Source: UBA2705 sp963977125 (GTDB lineage: Bacteria > Pseudomonadota > Alphaproteobacteria > Micavibrionales > Micavibrionaceae). Taken from it: DNA of 64,000 nucleotides. Below are positions 9,336 through 19,691 of this stretch, one piece after another. Both the position numbers and the translations under genes were made by a program. Under the pieces are notes generated by a model. That model was not told the origin of the DNA. It ran no database searches and saw only the letters and a list, made by a program, of their open reading frames with translations. How positions within the stretch are numbered: the first letter of the stretch is position 1; every line of letters starts with the position of its first letter. The DNA is taken from positions 124,001-188,000 of the forward strand of contig CAXBNJ010000005.1 in assembly GCA_963977125.1 (NCBI GenBank), written 5' to 3'.

Positions 9336-9496
9336 GGTTATTGTCCCCTTTTATCTTGCATTTATGACTGACTATGATTAGATCATGCCTGTAAATAGTT
9401 AAAAAGCCGTAAAGCTTATGAAAAACATTGCAAAGATACGGAAAACATGCCGTTAATCATGCAACTCACACCCATATACTGAGGAGAGCCTTCATT

Positions 9497-10807
9497 ATGT
9501 CCATCGCCGCAAAATCAATAGAACATGATTATAAAATTAGAGATATCAGCCTTGCCGAAGCCGGTCGCAAACAAATCGACCTCGCACAAGACGAAATGCC
9601 TGGCCTAATGTCGCTGCGCACTGAATATGGTGCTGAGCAGCCTTTAAAAGGCGCACGCATTGTTGGCTGTCTACATATGACAGTACAAACAGCCGTATTA
9701 ATTGAAACGCTTACAGCGCTTGGCGCAAGCGTACGTTGGTCATCTTGCAATATCTTCTCAACACAAGACGAAGCCGCCGCAGCCATTGCCGCTACTGGCG
9801 TCCCTGTTTTTGCATGGAAAGGCGAGACAGAAGAAGAATATTTATGGTGCGTTCACCAAACCATTAAAGGCCCTGATGGCTGGACACCGAATATGATTTT
9901 GGATGATGGCGGTGACTTAACCGCATTGATACATAATGAATACCCAGAATTAATGGATGATATACGCGGTATTTCTGAAGAAACAACCACTGGCGTTTTA
10001 TTCCTTAAAAAGATGGCTGTTGCCGGTACATTGAAAGCTCCTGCTTTTAACGTTAATGATTCCGTTACAAAGTCAAAATTTGACAATAAATATGGCTGCC
10101 GTGAATCACTTGTCGATGCAATACGCCGCGCGACTGATTTAATGCTCGCGGGTAAAGTCGCTACCGTTTGCGGTTATGGCGATGTGGGTAAAGGCTCGGC
10201 ACAATCTCTTGCTTCACAAGGCGTACGCGTTAAAGTGACTGAGATTGACCCTATCTGTGCACTACAAGCCTGCATGGACGGCTTTGAAGTTGTGACCATG
10301 GAAGACGCTGTCGCTAATACAGATATTTTTGTGACGACAACAGGCAACAAAGACATCATCACAATTGAGCATATGCGTGAAATGAAAGATCGCGCGGTTG
10401 TTTGTAACATTGGCCATTTCGACAATGAAATTCAAGTAGAGCCATTACGCAAACTGAAATGGAATAATATTAAGCCACAAGTCGATGAAGTCGAATTCCC
10501 AAATGGCAAACGTATTATCTTGCTCGCGGAAGGCCGCCTTGTAAATCTTGGCTGTGCCACGGGTCACCCAAGCTTTGTTATGAGCGCATCATTCACCAAC
10601 CAAACACTGGCCCAAATTGAACTTTGGAAAAATGCAAAAGACTATAAGAACGAACTCTACGTTCTGCCTAAGCATTTAGATGAAAAAGTCGCTGCCCTAC
10701 ATTTAGGTAAGCTTGGCGCTAAATTGACCGTCTTGTCAAAAGAACAAGCCGATTATATTGATGTAGACGTTAAGGGCCCATTCAAGAATGACGCTTACCG
10801 CTACTAA
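9497..10807 (+). CDS. ahcY: Adenosylhomocysteinase (S-adenosylhomocysteine hydrolase)
   Basis: A 436-residue cytosolic NAD-dependent enzyme that splits S-adenosylhomocysteine into adenosine and homocysteine in the activated methyl cycle. The ATG at 9497 follows a GAGGAGAG site by 8 nt, so the longer frame from 9428 is rejected. Conserved strings include RIVGCLHMTVQTAVLIETL near the N-terminus, NVNDSVTKSKFDNKYG around the catalytic Lys/Asp, the NAD-binding GYGDVGKGSA, and the C-terminal PFKNDAYRY that carries the Lys and Tyr contacting NAD of the partner subunit. Length matches bacterial enzymes with the extra insertion missing. It is followed by a strong terminator and is monocistronic. No SAH or SAM riboswitch fold was recognised upstream. 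Confidence 0.98.
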   Translation: MSIAAKSIEHDYKIRDISLAEAGRKQIDLAQDEMPGLMSLRTEYGAEQPLKGARIVGCLHMTVQTAVLIETLTALGASVRWSSCNIFSTQDEAAAAIAATGVPVFAWKGETEEEYLWCVHQTIKGPDGWTPNMILDDGGDLTALIHNEYPELMDDIRGISEETTTGVLFLKKMAVAGTLKAPAFNVNDSVTKSKFDNKYGCRESLVDAIRRATDLMLAGKVATVCGYGDVGKGSAQSLASQGVRVKVTEIDPICALQACMDGFEVVTMEDAVANTDIFVTTTGNKDIITIEHMREMKDRAVVCNIGHFDNEIQVEPLRKLKWNNIKPQVDEVEFPNGKRIILLAEGRLVNLGCATGHPSFVMSASFTNQTLAQIELWKNAKDYKNELYVLPKHLDEKVAALHLGKLGAKLTVLSKEQADYIDVDVKGPFKNDAYRY

Positions 10808-10834
10808 ATAAAATTTGAGCATTCTCAACACAAC

Positions 10835-10872
10835 AACGCCCTTTGTCATTTATTTGCAAAGGGCGTTTTTTA
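10835..10872 (+). terminator. Rho-independent terminator of ahcY
   Basis: An 11-bp perfect stem (AACGCCCTTTG at 10835-10845 pairing with 10857-10867), an 11-nt loop and a run of T. It lies 27 bp after the ahcY stop. Confidence 0.93.
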
Positions 10873-11028
10873 TAAACCTTATTAATAACGCGCTGATTTG
10901 ACTCAAGAGAGCATAATTAATATGTAAAAAAACCTTGCCTCAAAAATATAGTTATGTTAAAACACTGCAGGACTTATAGTAGTAGGTCGTGTGTAATCCA
11001 CTAAATCGGATAAATGAGGACGGTAAAA

Positions 11029-14000
11029 ATGGCTAAAGCAAACGAAGCAATCACATCACAAATTGACAGTAATGAGATTTATAGAGTGATCAGCAATATT
11101 CACAATGAGGATAGTGTTGGATCAAGCAAAATTGACTATGTCATCAAACAGTTTGAACAAGCCTTAGGCGCTAATTTTGCAACAGCCCTTAATCAAAACG
11201 CATTTGCCGAAGAATTACAAAAGCAAATCAAAAGCAATGAAGACGCGTTAACAAAACTCGCCATTGCCAATCAAGGCGAATTCACCGCCGATGATTTACA
11301 GCCCTATATCGACCAAGCTCATAAAAAACTCGCCGCCACCTATAAAAAGAATATTGAAACATATTCTGCTGGCGCAGGTTTAGAAACCGCTAAAAAATTC
11401 TTCATTCGTACGATAGATAACGGCTCTGACTTACAGCCCTTGAAACGCCTTGAAACTCTCGAACGGGATGATAAAGACCTTAGAGAAAGCATCGCTACAG
11501 CCACCAAGAATAAAGATACAGATTACGCAGAAACATTAAGCGGTCGATTGCCTTATGTGAAATATGCAATCTATGAGAATAAAATCAAAAACAAGCCTGG
11601 TACTTTTTCAAAAAGCGCGACCAAACAATCTTACTTAGATGAAATTCAAAATATCGCGCTACGCTTCTTAAGAGATAGCAATGCATTAACACAGATGGTT
11701 ACAAATAACGCAAACGCCGTCATCGGCGCAGCGATAGCTGAATATGGCTCAACCGGCGCCGTTGCGAATACGCTAGAGGCCCTTATTGCCAACACGGTTG
11801 AAAGCGATGTTCCCAATGCGTTTCAAACCAATATGAATGCATATTATACTGCGCTTAATTCTGATGCTGTACAAAATCACATCAAATCTCAGCCAGCAAA
11901 AATAGGTCACGCGCTATTCACGCAAAAAATGACCAATGGGTCATCCTTTGCCATTAACGCACTTGCACTTGCCAAAACATATACGGGCGCTATTGATTTA
12001 CAAAAAGAGCCTTTCGTTGTCGCGAGCTTGCTCAGTGCCACATTGGGCGAAGAATATACAACAGAGCTGCTAAATGCTGCGATTAGCTACAATACACGCG
12101 CCTATGGCAAGCTCCATTATGACGATTATAAAGACACAGCGGAACGCTTTAGTGATTACCTACTTATCATGAAAGAAGACCCTGCGTTTAAACTCAGCGA
12201 TGAGAAAAACACCCCCGCTCAAGCGCTCATAAATTATAACCAAGCCATAACAGGCTTTGAAGCTTTAGAAGCGCGCTCAGTTGATGATATTCAAGCCTAT
12301 CTAAAAAGCGATGTTTTAGGATCAGTGATTAGCCCGATTAAAGAAGCACTCTTTGCGAAGCCTTATGCAGGTCACACAAACTTTTTAGGCTTCCTGATGG
12401 AGCACAGAAAAGAGTCAAAACAAACAGCAAAAAACCCAAGTTCAATCAACGAAGCTTTTGCCATTGAACAGCTTGTCCAAGCAACAAGCCCTAAATTTGT
12501 CAAAGAACTAACGCAAGCGGTTATTAAAAAATCAAGCGATTCACTATTGCGCAGCCGCCTAGATAATATTTTACCATTATTTGACCGCTACGAAGACAGC
12601 ACGGTTTATAACTATGCTCAAAGCGCATATGTTCTCTCTGAATCAGTGGAGCGCAAAGTTCCAGAGAAAATACTCTGGGCGCTTGATCAAGCCTTCCTCA
12701 TCAATACAGATAGTGAATCACGTCTTAAAGTCTTTACACGCAAAACAGCACTTAACAGTCCTGATTCTACGCCGCTATTTGCACTCTATAACCATGTAAA
12801 ATCTGACAATGTGACGTTAGCTTCTACATTGGCGAAAATCAGCACTATTTGCACTTCCGGTAAAGAAAAAAGCGCCTATTATTCAGAGCTCCGCGCACTG
12901 GCCAAAAAAGATGGCGAGCCTGCACTTGCGCTGCTAAATATCTATATCAGCGTCTTAAAAGATCATGATGAGAAAACCTTACTGGACCTCGCACGCACAC
13001 AAAAGACCCTTCAGTCCTCTTTTGATGCACAAAACAAAGAAGCGCTAAACGCTTTATTGGCATCACCAGAGCTTAATGACTTACCACAAGACGTCCAAGG
13101 CCTAGCCATTGATAACAAAACGACCAGCCAGTTATTAATGGGCTTATTACAAAGCAGTGGTAATGATGCGGTTGCGCAAGCACAAAGCTTTGCACAGATC
13201 AACGCGTTGATCAAAAACCCTGAACTTACAAGCGAAGCCTTCCAAACAGCCATTAATGCCGCAGAGAGCAGACCTGAACTTGCGCGTCGCCTGAGGGATT
13301 ATGTTGAAATGATCGCAACAGAAGACGGCCTAGAGCACATTAAATCTTATGCAACATTACGTGAGCGCTATTACACCGCTATAGCGGATAAAAACGCGGC
13401 AGAACTTGCACAAATATTACAAAGCAAAGACGCTAGAGAAAGCGTCTTACCTATCAAAAGAAACCTGTTTAACGGCCACAATTTAGCCCTTATTGCTGAT
13501 ATCTTATTAGAAGAAGCGGGTAGCGATATAAATGCACAAGCCAAAGCGCTCAAAGCACTCTCTGGCTACGAAGATTCAGATAACGTCTATAGCACAATTA
13601 TTAAGACAGCCGCGAGCGATGCTGATCAATATCGTATAACGCAATTTGTTGCGCTTATCCAAGACGGTGAAACAGAGCAGCTCAAGGCCTATGCCGCGAT
13701 CGACCAAGACATCAACAACGCCTTGAATGCTCATGATGCAAGCGCAATGCGCGATCTAATAAGCTCTGAGGCATTATCAAACGGCACATTATCCTCTGAG
13801 CGTATAAATACACTGATTAATCAGCCTTTAGGAAATGACACGAATATAGCTTCTATCGTGCTGAGCTATAAAGCCGCAGATCCAGAAGAGCTTGCGAAGA
13901 ACTTACAAGCTATTTCTAAGTTCATCTCTAATGAGCAGCGTTTAGAAATCCTACAAAAACAAGATAGCAACACAGGCCTTGATGTCTTTTCAACCTTAAT

Positions 14001-17000
14001 GGCCGATAAAGATATTTACGACCAAGCACAAACCATTGTGACATTTAACCTGCTTATGGGTGAAGATCATGAAGGGCGTAACACAGTGCAGCAAAACTAT
14101 GTTAACCGCCTAAGACAAGACAATGAAGATAATGGCCTTGATGCCAATTCTGATGAAATCAAACAAATTGTTAATTTGGTCAATATCGTTGCGACCACAT
14201 TAAGCGATGATGAGAAATCTGATGAAGATAAAACACGTCAAATTGCTAAAATAACCGGCCTAATTGATGCTATCAAGCAAGCCGATGGTGAAAACAACCC
14301 TGATCTTGTAATCGATTTTTTACAATCAGATACATATCAAACAAAAATCGAAGAATATGCGCAGTTCAGCACGCCAACATTGTTGATGCTCTACCCTTCA
14401 CCAACACATAACGCCATTAATATGATGTTTGATGCGACAAATAATGAACCAGCAAAAGAACTGGCTTTCTTTGCTCGCCTTGAAACATTATTTGCTGATG
14501 AACCTTATATGAGCGCTCATATCCATGAAGACCTTATCCAAAAATCATCTGATAATGAGAGCCTCTCAGCGCGCATAAATAGCTATGTCAGCGCCGCACA
14601 AAACGGCAAGATTGGTACAACAATCAGCCTACAAACACTCAATGAACAATTCAGCGCAACAGCTGATAAACCAAGCTTGAAAAAACTTAAAGCCATCATT
14701 GATAGCGCTGAGTTCCAAGGTCTGGACGATAATGAGCGTCTCGCCTTTCTGTCCCGCAAAGATCCACAAATCGAAGGCAGTCTATCTATCGCCGAACAAG
14801 CTCTATTATTAGGCAGCAAAACGAGCTCTAAACTGGCCGATACCCTTCAATATATTGGGTCACAGCTTGAAAACCGCGAGAATAAAGCGAGCTTACTAAA
14901 TCAAATTTCACAGTCCATAGCCTCAGAAAATATTCATGCGCAATTCCTTGAATATGCTAATTTATATATTTCTGATGAAATTGAAGCGTTAAATGGCTTA
15001 GCTAAAGTACAAACAACCATTGCCGCGGCCGCTGAAAGCCAAGATATAGCCAGCTTAGAATCTCTAATTCAAGATCAAGTCTTGAAAGACCTTGGCACAT
15101 CGCGCCGCACCCAAATTCTAACGCAGCCCATTATCGGTGATAAAACACTGCTGACTTTACTAACTGAAAATGCCCATGGTGACCTTGACCAAGAATTACA
15201 AATTTTTGCGAACACAGCAAACGCCATTGATGATCCTGAATTATTCGAACAAATCGTCAATGCCACAATTGAAGCCACCGCTGATGATGCGATGCGCGCA
15301 CGCTATAAATCATACGCAAAAATGCTTGATGAAGGCAGTATTGAAGATGCGCAAAATAAACTAGAAGCGGTAAAAACCGTCAATAGCGCTTTGAGCAACC
15401 CAAAATCACTGACCGTCGCAAAACTTTTAAGCTCAGACGGCTTCAAAGGCATTTCTCAAAACGCAGCACTTACCATGCTGCTAGAACAGCCACAAAACGA
15501 CCACAGCTTATTCAGCGCCGCCTTTGCAAATGAAAAAACAATGAGCGACAAAGCTGCGGCTATACAAGTCATTGCCAGCTTCTTCGAGGACATAGATGAT
15601 GCGTCACGCTTACTCAAAAGTTATAATGAAGCAGAAAACATTGAGGAAGATAGCACAGCAGATATGCGTTTATACTACTTACAGAATATGGCCTATAACG
15701 AAGACATTGAAAGCGAAACAATCACCGCTTATGCCAGAGTTATGACGGACCTTGACGCTGCAAAAGCTAAATCAAGCCAAATAGCCATGAGTAATATCTT
15801 AAGCTCATCCGCCTTTAAAGCGCTGCCAAGCGAATACCAAGAACGCTTCACTGAAGGCTCAACGCAGGATAATGTTTTCTATTCTATGCTCGATATGGCG
15901 CAAGGAAACCCTGTGCAAGAAGCCGAAGTTGTCGCTGACATTATTGGCGCGACCAGCAATCAGAGCAACGCTTTTAAACAAATCAGCAGCCTGATTAAAT
16001 ACACGCAAGATAGTGATCAACAAGCGCGGTTAGAACAATATCGCACAAGTTTGTTTTCTCAATCTATTGAAATGGAGGACGGCACCTCTATTGATCCTAC
16101 ACAAATCTCCACGGTCAAGAGAACAGGCGGTTACTATAGCTACAGACTTACAGGCAAAGATGGAACCGCTCGTGAGTTTGATAGCACCGCTACATTTAAG
16201 GCGTTAAAGAAACACGAATTAATGTTTAATATTAATGGCGATACACTCTATGCAAAAAGCGATATTGGCTACATCTGTCACAATCAAAGCCAAGACACTT
16301 TAGATGTTTTTCACATTCATCATAGTGATAAAAACCTCGTCTTTACTGCAAACAAGCAAAGCCTCTCAGATTCACTGGATGAAATTGACTCGCTTGCTGC
16401 CAATGCTGACTTTGTTCGCCTGCCAGCAGCCAAGGGACAAGCCTTAAGCGCGATTAACATAGCGCGCATTGAAGCGGTCACTTATAACGCCGATAAAAAC
16501 CTTTTCACTTTAGAAGCTATTGGCGGTTCAACTCCATTCAAAAAAGTCGACTGGGACGAGGTGAAGCCTATATTGAAAAAACTCGCTAAGCATCAAGATT
16601 TTTTATCTGATGGTTCGAAACGCTGCTTTATCCGCAAAGATACGATCAATACACTGACCGCGAAAGGCCACGACCTTCTTATTGAAGGTAAGAATAAGAG
16701 CTTTAAAGTTACAGGTATTTCAGAAGATTCATGTATAGAGCTTATGAATGCTGCACGCAGAAGCGACTTGTTTATAGAAGAGGATAAAGGCAGCTATATC
16801 GCGCTAGATCATATCGCGATGGTGTCTTACGAGCCTGGCGATGACTTAGTTGAACTTGCGATAAGCAAAGATAAAAAATACCCAGTCAGCACCAACGGTG
16901 ATCGCGAGTCACAAAGCATGCTTGAGGACCTTGTTGCAAGCAATCAATGGATCTGGCGCGACAGCACAGCCGTTTCAAATATTAGCCGCGTAGAATCAGC

Positions 17001-17640
17001 ACATTTCGATACTGATCTTAACGCCTATACGTTGAAATTAGTTAACGGCCAAGAAGTCCCGCTATTTGATGTTTCGCAAGATAATTTACAAGCGTTCAAA
17101 AGCGCCTTGCGTGCGAACCAAAACATCACTGAGGATAGCGCAACTGATTTCACTGTGATCACGCAAGACGCACCGTCTCTTAAAATCAAGAAAGCGTCTC
17201 TTTCAGCGCAGTTTAATGCCACCGCGATTGTTGAACAATTGGTCCAACAAACCAGCAAGAAAGATGTTCAAACAGCGATTGATGCTGCGGCTAAATGGTT
17301 AGATACAAGCCACGCCAAAGAAACTGAGAATGAAGAAGACAAGAAAATGCAAGTTCTTGGTGCTTTACTGGTTAACGCCTATACGCTGCACACTGCGGCG
17401 CCGACGGATCTTTATGCCGCCAATGACACAAAACCAAAAGCGGCAAAAAAACCGAGAGTAAAGGCCGCAGCTTCGCAAGATGTATTCTCTGAGTTAAGCG
17501 CAGCCTTTAACAATGCTTCAAATGGCACCGCATCTGAGCATGCTGAAGTCATACAACTGGATACATCTGATAAGATTGGCGCAAATAACCCAATCATGCA
17601 GAGCTACCAAGAGGCACTCAACGCCTATAAAGTGAAATAG
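11029..17640 (+). CDS. Giant 2203-residue repeat protein of unknown function
   Basis: An ATG at 11014 is in frame, but TGAGGAC at 11015-11021 is placed 8 nt before ATG 11029, so 11029 is chosen. No signal peptide or membrane segment is seen. Residues 1 to about 1680 are helical and Ala/Glu/Gln/Asn-rich, with diverged repeats of about 115-122 residues; units begin near 664, 785, 899, 1333, 1455 and 1578. A unit has a short helix, an LLxSxxF-L element, a Q-P-x-x-L element and a closing ARLxxY-type helix. Residues about 1685-2040 switch to beta strands in about six 60-residue units of type I-V-x-Y...L...F...L-x-x-L. A Lys/Ala-rich linker (KPKAAKKPRVKAAAS, about 2130) and a short tail end the protein. 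A weak promoter (TTGCCT, 17 nt, TAAAAC) may lie at 10935-10963; a terminator follows. I recognise no family; scaffold or secreted effector are guesses. Confidence 0.85.
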   Translation: MAKANEAITSQIDSNEIYRVISNIHNEDSVGSSKIDYVIKQFEQALGANFATALNQNAFAEELQKQIKSNEDALTKLAIANQGEFTADDLQPYIDQAHKKLAATYKKNIETYSAGAGLETAKKFFIRTIDNGSDLQPLKRLETLERDDKDLRESIATATKNKDTDYAETLSGRLPYVKYAIYENKIKNKPGTFSKSATKQSYLDEIQNIALRFLRDSNALTQMVTNNANAVIGAAIAEYGSTGAVANTLEALIANTVESDVPNAFQTNMNAYYTALNSDAVQNHIKSQPAKIGHALFTQKMTNGSSFAINALALAKTYTGAIDLQKEPFVVASLLSATLGEEYTTELLNAAISYNTRAYGKLHYDDYKDTAERFSDYLLIMKEDPAFKLSDEKNTPAQALINYNQAITGFEALEARSVDDIQAYLKSDVLGSVISPIKEALFAKPYAGHTNFLGFLMEHRKESKQTAKNPSSINEAFAIEQLVQATSPKFVKELTQAVIKKSSDSLLRSRLDNILPLFDRYEDSTVYNYAQSAYVLSESVERKVPEKILWALDQAFLINTDSESRLKVFTRKTALNSPDSTPLFALYNHVKSDNVTLASTLAKISTICTSGKEKSAYYSELRALAKKDGEPALALLNIYISVLKDHDEKTLLDLARTQKTLQSSFDAQNKEALNALLASPELNDLPQDVQGLAIDNKTTSQLLMGLLQSSGNDAVAQAQSFAQINALIKNPELTSEAFQTAINAAESRPELARRLRDYVEMIATEDGLEHIKSYATLRERYYTAIADKNAAELAQILQSKDARESVLPIKRNLFNGHNLALIADILLEEAGSDINAQAKALKALSGYEDSDNVYSTIIKTAASDADQYRITQFVALIQDGETEQLKAYAAIDQDINNALNAHDASAMRDLISSEALSNGTLSSERINTLINQPLGNDTNIASIVLSYKAADPEELAKNLQAISKFISNEQRLEILQKQDSNTGLDVFSTLMADKDIYDQAQTIVTFNLLMGEDHEGRNTVQQNYVNRLRQDNEDNGLDANSDEIKQIVNLVNIVATTLSDDEKSDEDKTRQIAKITGLIDAIKQADGENNPDLVIDFLQSDTYQTKIEEYAQFSTPTLLMLYPSPTHNAINMMFDATNNEPAKELAFFARLETLFADEPYMSAHIHEDLIQKSSDNESLSARINSYVSAAQNGKIGTTISLQTLNEQFSATADKPSLKKLKAIIDSAEFQGLDDNERLAFLSRKDPQIEGSLSIAEQALLLGSKTSSKLADTLQYIGSQLENRENKASLLNQISQSIASENIHAQFLEYANLYISDEIEALNGLAKVQTTIAAAAESQDIASLESLIQDQVLKDLGTSRRTQILTQPIIGDKTLLTLLTENAHGDLDQELQIFANTANAIDDPELFEQIVNATIEATADDAMRARYKSYAKMLDEGSIEDAQNKLEAVKTVNSALSNPKSLTVAKLLSSDGFKGISQNAALTMLLEQPQNDHSLFSAAFANEKTMSDKAAAIQVIASFFEDIDDASRLLKSYNEAENIEEDSTADMRLYYLQNMAYNEDIESETITAYARVMTDLDAAKAKSSQIAMSNILSSSAFKALPSEYQERFTEGSTQDNVFYSMLDMAQGNPVQEAEVVADIIGATSNQSNAFKQISSLIKYTQDSDQQARLEQYRTSLFSQSIEMEDGTSIDPTQISTVKRTGGYYSYRLTGKDGTAREFDSTATFKALKKHELMFNINGDTLYAKSDIGYICHNQSQDTLDVFHIHHSDKNLVFTANKQSLSDSLDEIDSLAANADFVRLPAAKGQALSAINIARIEAVTYNADKNLFTLEAIGGSTPFKKVDWDEVKPILKKLAKHQDFLSDGSKRCFIRKDTINTLTAKGHDLLIEGKNKSFKVTGISEDSCIELMNAARRSDLFIEEDKGSYIALDHIAMVSYEPGDDLVELAISKDKKYPVSTNGDRESQSMLEDLVASNQWIWRDSTAVSNISRVESAHFDTDLNAYTLKLVNGQEVPLFDVSQDNLQAFKSALRANQNITEDSATDFTVITQDAPSLKIKKASLSAQFNATAIVEQLVQQTSKKDVQTAIDAAAKWLDTSHAKETENEEDKKMQVLGALLVNAYTLHTAAPTDLYAANDTKPKAAKKPRVKAAASQDVFSELSAAFNNASNGTASEHAEVIQLDTSDKIGANNPIMQSYQEALNAYKVK

Positions 17641-17724
17641 TACACACACGCTATTTACGGTGCGTGGCTACTACTGCGCACTGAAAATATTCGATTACCG
17701 TCGAAACACTAAAAAACCGCACTA

Positions 17725-17758
17725 AAAAACCGCATAGTCTAGCCACTATGCGGTTTTT
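17725..17758. terminator. Bidirectional rho-independent terminator
   Basis: The stem (CGCATAGT at 17731-17738 with 17745-17752, extended by C:G and a flanking A-tract/T-tract) has a 6-nt loop and T runs on both strands. It separates the converging giant gene and RNA methyltransferase gene. Confidence 0.9.
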
Positions 17759-17799
17759 ATATTTATGATCTCTAAAGCAGCGGGGCTCGTGCTTACATG

Positions 17800-19089
17800 T
17801 TAACGCGTGAACACGCCAATCACTTCAACATGTGAGCTATAAACAAACTGATCAACACATTGCAGCGTACGCAGGCGATAGCCGCCTTCTGTCAGCAAAG
17901 CTGCATCCCGTGCAAAACTGCGTGGGTTACAGGATATCGCGACGACCAAAGGCACTTTTGAGTCTGCAAGCTCTGCGGCTTGTTCTTTAGCGCCAGCGCG
18001 TGGCGGGTCAAAAATAACCGCTTCATAGCTAGAGAGCTCTTTGACCGATAAAGGCCGCTCAAACAAGTTGCGCTCATGCGCCTGTATAGCGAGGCCGCCA
18101 ACAGCCTTAGACAGCGTCTGTATCGCATCCTCAGAGAATTCAAACGCATCAACAGAGCCTCTTGCGACTAAATGCCCAGAAAAACAGCCACTACCAGCAA
18201 ATAAATCGGCAAAGCGTGGTTTCTTCTTGGTGATATACGTCTCAACAGCGCTCATCACGGCTTTAACCAAAGCCTGCTCACCCATCGCCGTTGGCTGCAT
18301 GAATGTGCCCGGCGGTAAAGGCGCGGTTAAGCGGCCATATTGCTTCGTAAAGCTCTCGCGCTCAAGCATCACGCGGGCGGTATGTGTATCTTTAGCGCGC
18401 CAAGAAATGCGGGCAATATCTAAATCCTGCCCCAGATCAGCAATCGCCTCCATGATTTTCAAATCCATCTCACCACGTTTTGAGGCCAGATCACCCGTAA
18501 TCAAGATTTCCGTTTGCGTATCAGAGCGCTGCGCGAATATGCTGGCATTACGGCCATTGCGTAATAATCTCTTCAGATAGGGAATAATTGATGTCAGCAT
18601 GTCATTAAGCTCAGGGCATAAAATCGTGCAATCATTAATCGGTGTAATGCTGTGCGTGCGCTGCTGATTATAGCCAATATCAACATGGCCATTACTATGC
18701 ATTTTAACGGCCCAGCTTGTGCGGCGACGTGAATGCGCGGGCACAAAAATTGGGTCCAATATTTCTTCTGGGACGACTCTGCGAATGCGCAGGGCTTCTT
18801 GCACGAGGCCAAGCTTCCATGTGCGGTAGCCCTGCTCGCTTATATGTTGAAGCTGACAGCCGCCGCAGGATTTAAAATACGGGCAAGGTGGCTCTACGCG
18901 ATCTGCGCCGCGTTCTATTTCTTCAAGAATGCTGCCGCGCAAAATGCCTTGTTTATTTTCGTGGACTTTGACCCGTAACTTATCGCCCACAGCGCTGCGC
19001 GGGACATAGACAGATCGGCCATCTTCCAAATAAGCCACGCCATCGCCGCGCGGCTCTAAACCTTTTATTTCAATTAATTCTTCACGCAT
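17800..19089 (-). CDS. TrmA/RlmD-family 23S rRNA (uracil-5)-methyltransferase
   Basis: A 429-residue class I SAM-dependent RNA methyltransferase. The start MREELIEIKG at 19089 is preceded by AAGGAAAAAG; the frame is open to 19149, but that extension has no site. Residues 1-55 form a TRAM RNA-binding domain. CPYFKSCGGC (Cys69, Cys75, Cys78) with Cys154 in NDCTIL gives the four ligands of the RlmD-type Fe-S cluster. The SAM motif is DLFAGSGCFSGHL, then FDPPRAGAKEQ and the catalytic cysteine in ISCNPRSFARD. The family makes m5U in rRNA; RlmC, RlmD and TrmA cannot be separated by eye, though the cluster favours RlmC/RlmD. It is transcribed away from the initiator tRNA. Confidence 0.93.
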   Translation of the reverse strand: MREELIEIKGLEPRGDGVAYLEDGRSVYVPRSAVGDKLRVKVHENKQGILRGSILEEIERGADRVEPPCPYFKSCGGCQLQHISEQGYRTWKLGLVQEALRIRRVVPEEILDPIFVPAHSRRRTSWAVKMHSNGHVDIGYNQQRTHSITPINDCTILCPELNDMLTSIIPYLKRLLRNGRNASIFAQRSDTQTEILITGDLASKRGEMDLKIMEAIADLGQDLDIARISWRAKDTHTARVMLERESFTKQYGRLTAPLPPGTFMQPTAMGEQALVKAVMSAVETYITKKKPRFADLFAGSGCFSGHLVARGSVDAFEFSEDAIQTLSKAVGGLAIQAHERNLFERPLSVKELSSYEAVIFDPPRAGAKEQAAELADSKVPLVVAISCNPRSFARDAALLTEGGYRLRTLQCVDQFVYSSHVEVIGVFTR

Positions 19090-19188
19090 AATATTCTTTT
19101 TCCTTAAGCATTGCTCCGCTATCTCTACCACAGGGGCAATCTTAGGCAAGAAAAAACACGATTTAAAATTTTAAATACAAGTCGAGCC

Positions 19189-19217
19189 TTGACACTGTCA
19201 CGCCAATTGAGTACAAA
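19189..19217 (+). promoter_or_regulatory. Sigma70-type promoter of the initiator tRNA
   Basis: TTGACA (19189-19194), a 17-nt spacer and TACAAA (19212-19217) form a near-consensus promoter about 60 bp before the mature tRNA. Confidence 0.75.
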
Positions 19218-19277
19218 CCATAAGCTTGCCGCAGCGAAGCAATTTTATTGCCCGCCGCAGTTAAGAATTTTATATAT

Positions 19278-19354
<77 letters not shown>

Positions 19355-19691
19355 ATCTTCTAAATCCAAACACTCTATGGGCATTATAAGCCTTCCCCCA
19401 AGGGGCAGAGTTCTTGGGCTTTTGCCATGCAAAGCTGAAGGAATGCTGGGCGTGTCGCAGGCCTGTTTTCAGACCGTTTTCTCTCTAAATGCCCCTTTTT
19501 CTCTAAAACCTATAGAGCGACACTCAAAACTTACCTTCAGGTTTAGGCCTTATTTTCCGCTGGTTTGAGAACGGAGAATTATTAACGGTTTTTGGGTCGC
19601 AGCGTAAACCGATGGACATACGAACAAAACTTTTTAATCGCTATTCCCCAATCGTCTTGTTTATTTATTAAAATTTTGTATCATAACTGTA
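19355..19691. other. Intergenic region without a convincing gene
   Basis: These 337 bases after the tRNA hold several short frames with no ribosome binding site or protein-like product. A T-rich stretch and a candidate promoter for the His-rich gene occupy the last 40 bases. No clean tRNA terminator was seen. The sequence becomes richer in GC from about 19,690, which may mark the edge of acquired DNA. Confidence 0.5.
19657..19684 (+). promoter_or_regulatory. Possible promoter for a leaderless His-rich gene
   Basis: TTGTTT (19657-19662), a 16-nt spacer and TATCAT (19679-19684) would start transcription at or within 2 nt of the ATG at 19692. There is no Shine-Dalgarno sequence before that ATG, which fits a leaderless message. 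Confidence 0.35.

Noticed and set aside
9336..9496. SAM-II or SAH riboswitch upstream of ahcY
   Set aside because: I looked for the stem and pseudoknot sequences and could not assemble a convincing fold; only the ribosome binding site is supported.
9428..9496. N-terminal extension of ahcY from 9428
   Set aside because: No ribosome binding site there; the family starts with the residues after ATG 9497, which has a strong site.
19377..19690. Short plus-strand frames after the tRNA
   Set aside because: No ribosome binding site, Pro/Phe-rich products and no relation to neighbours.
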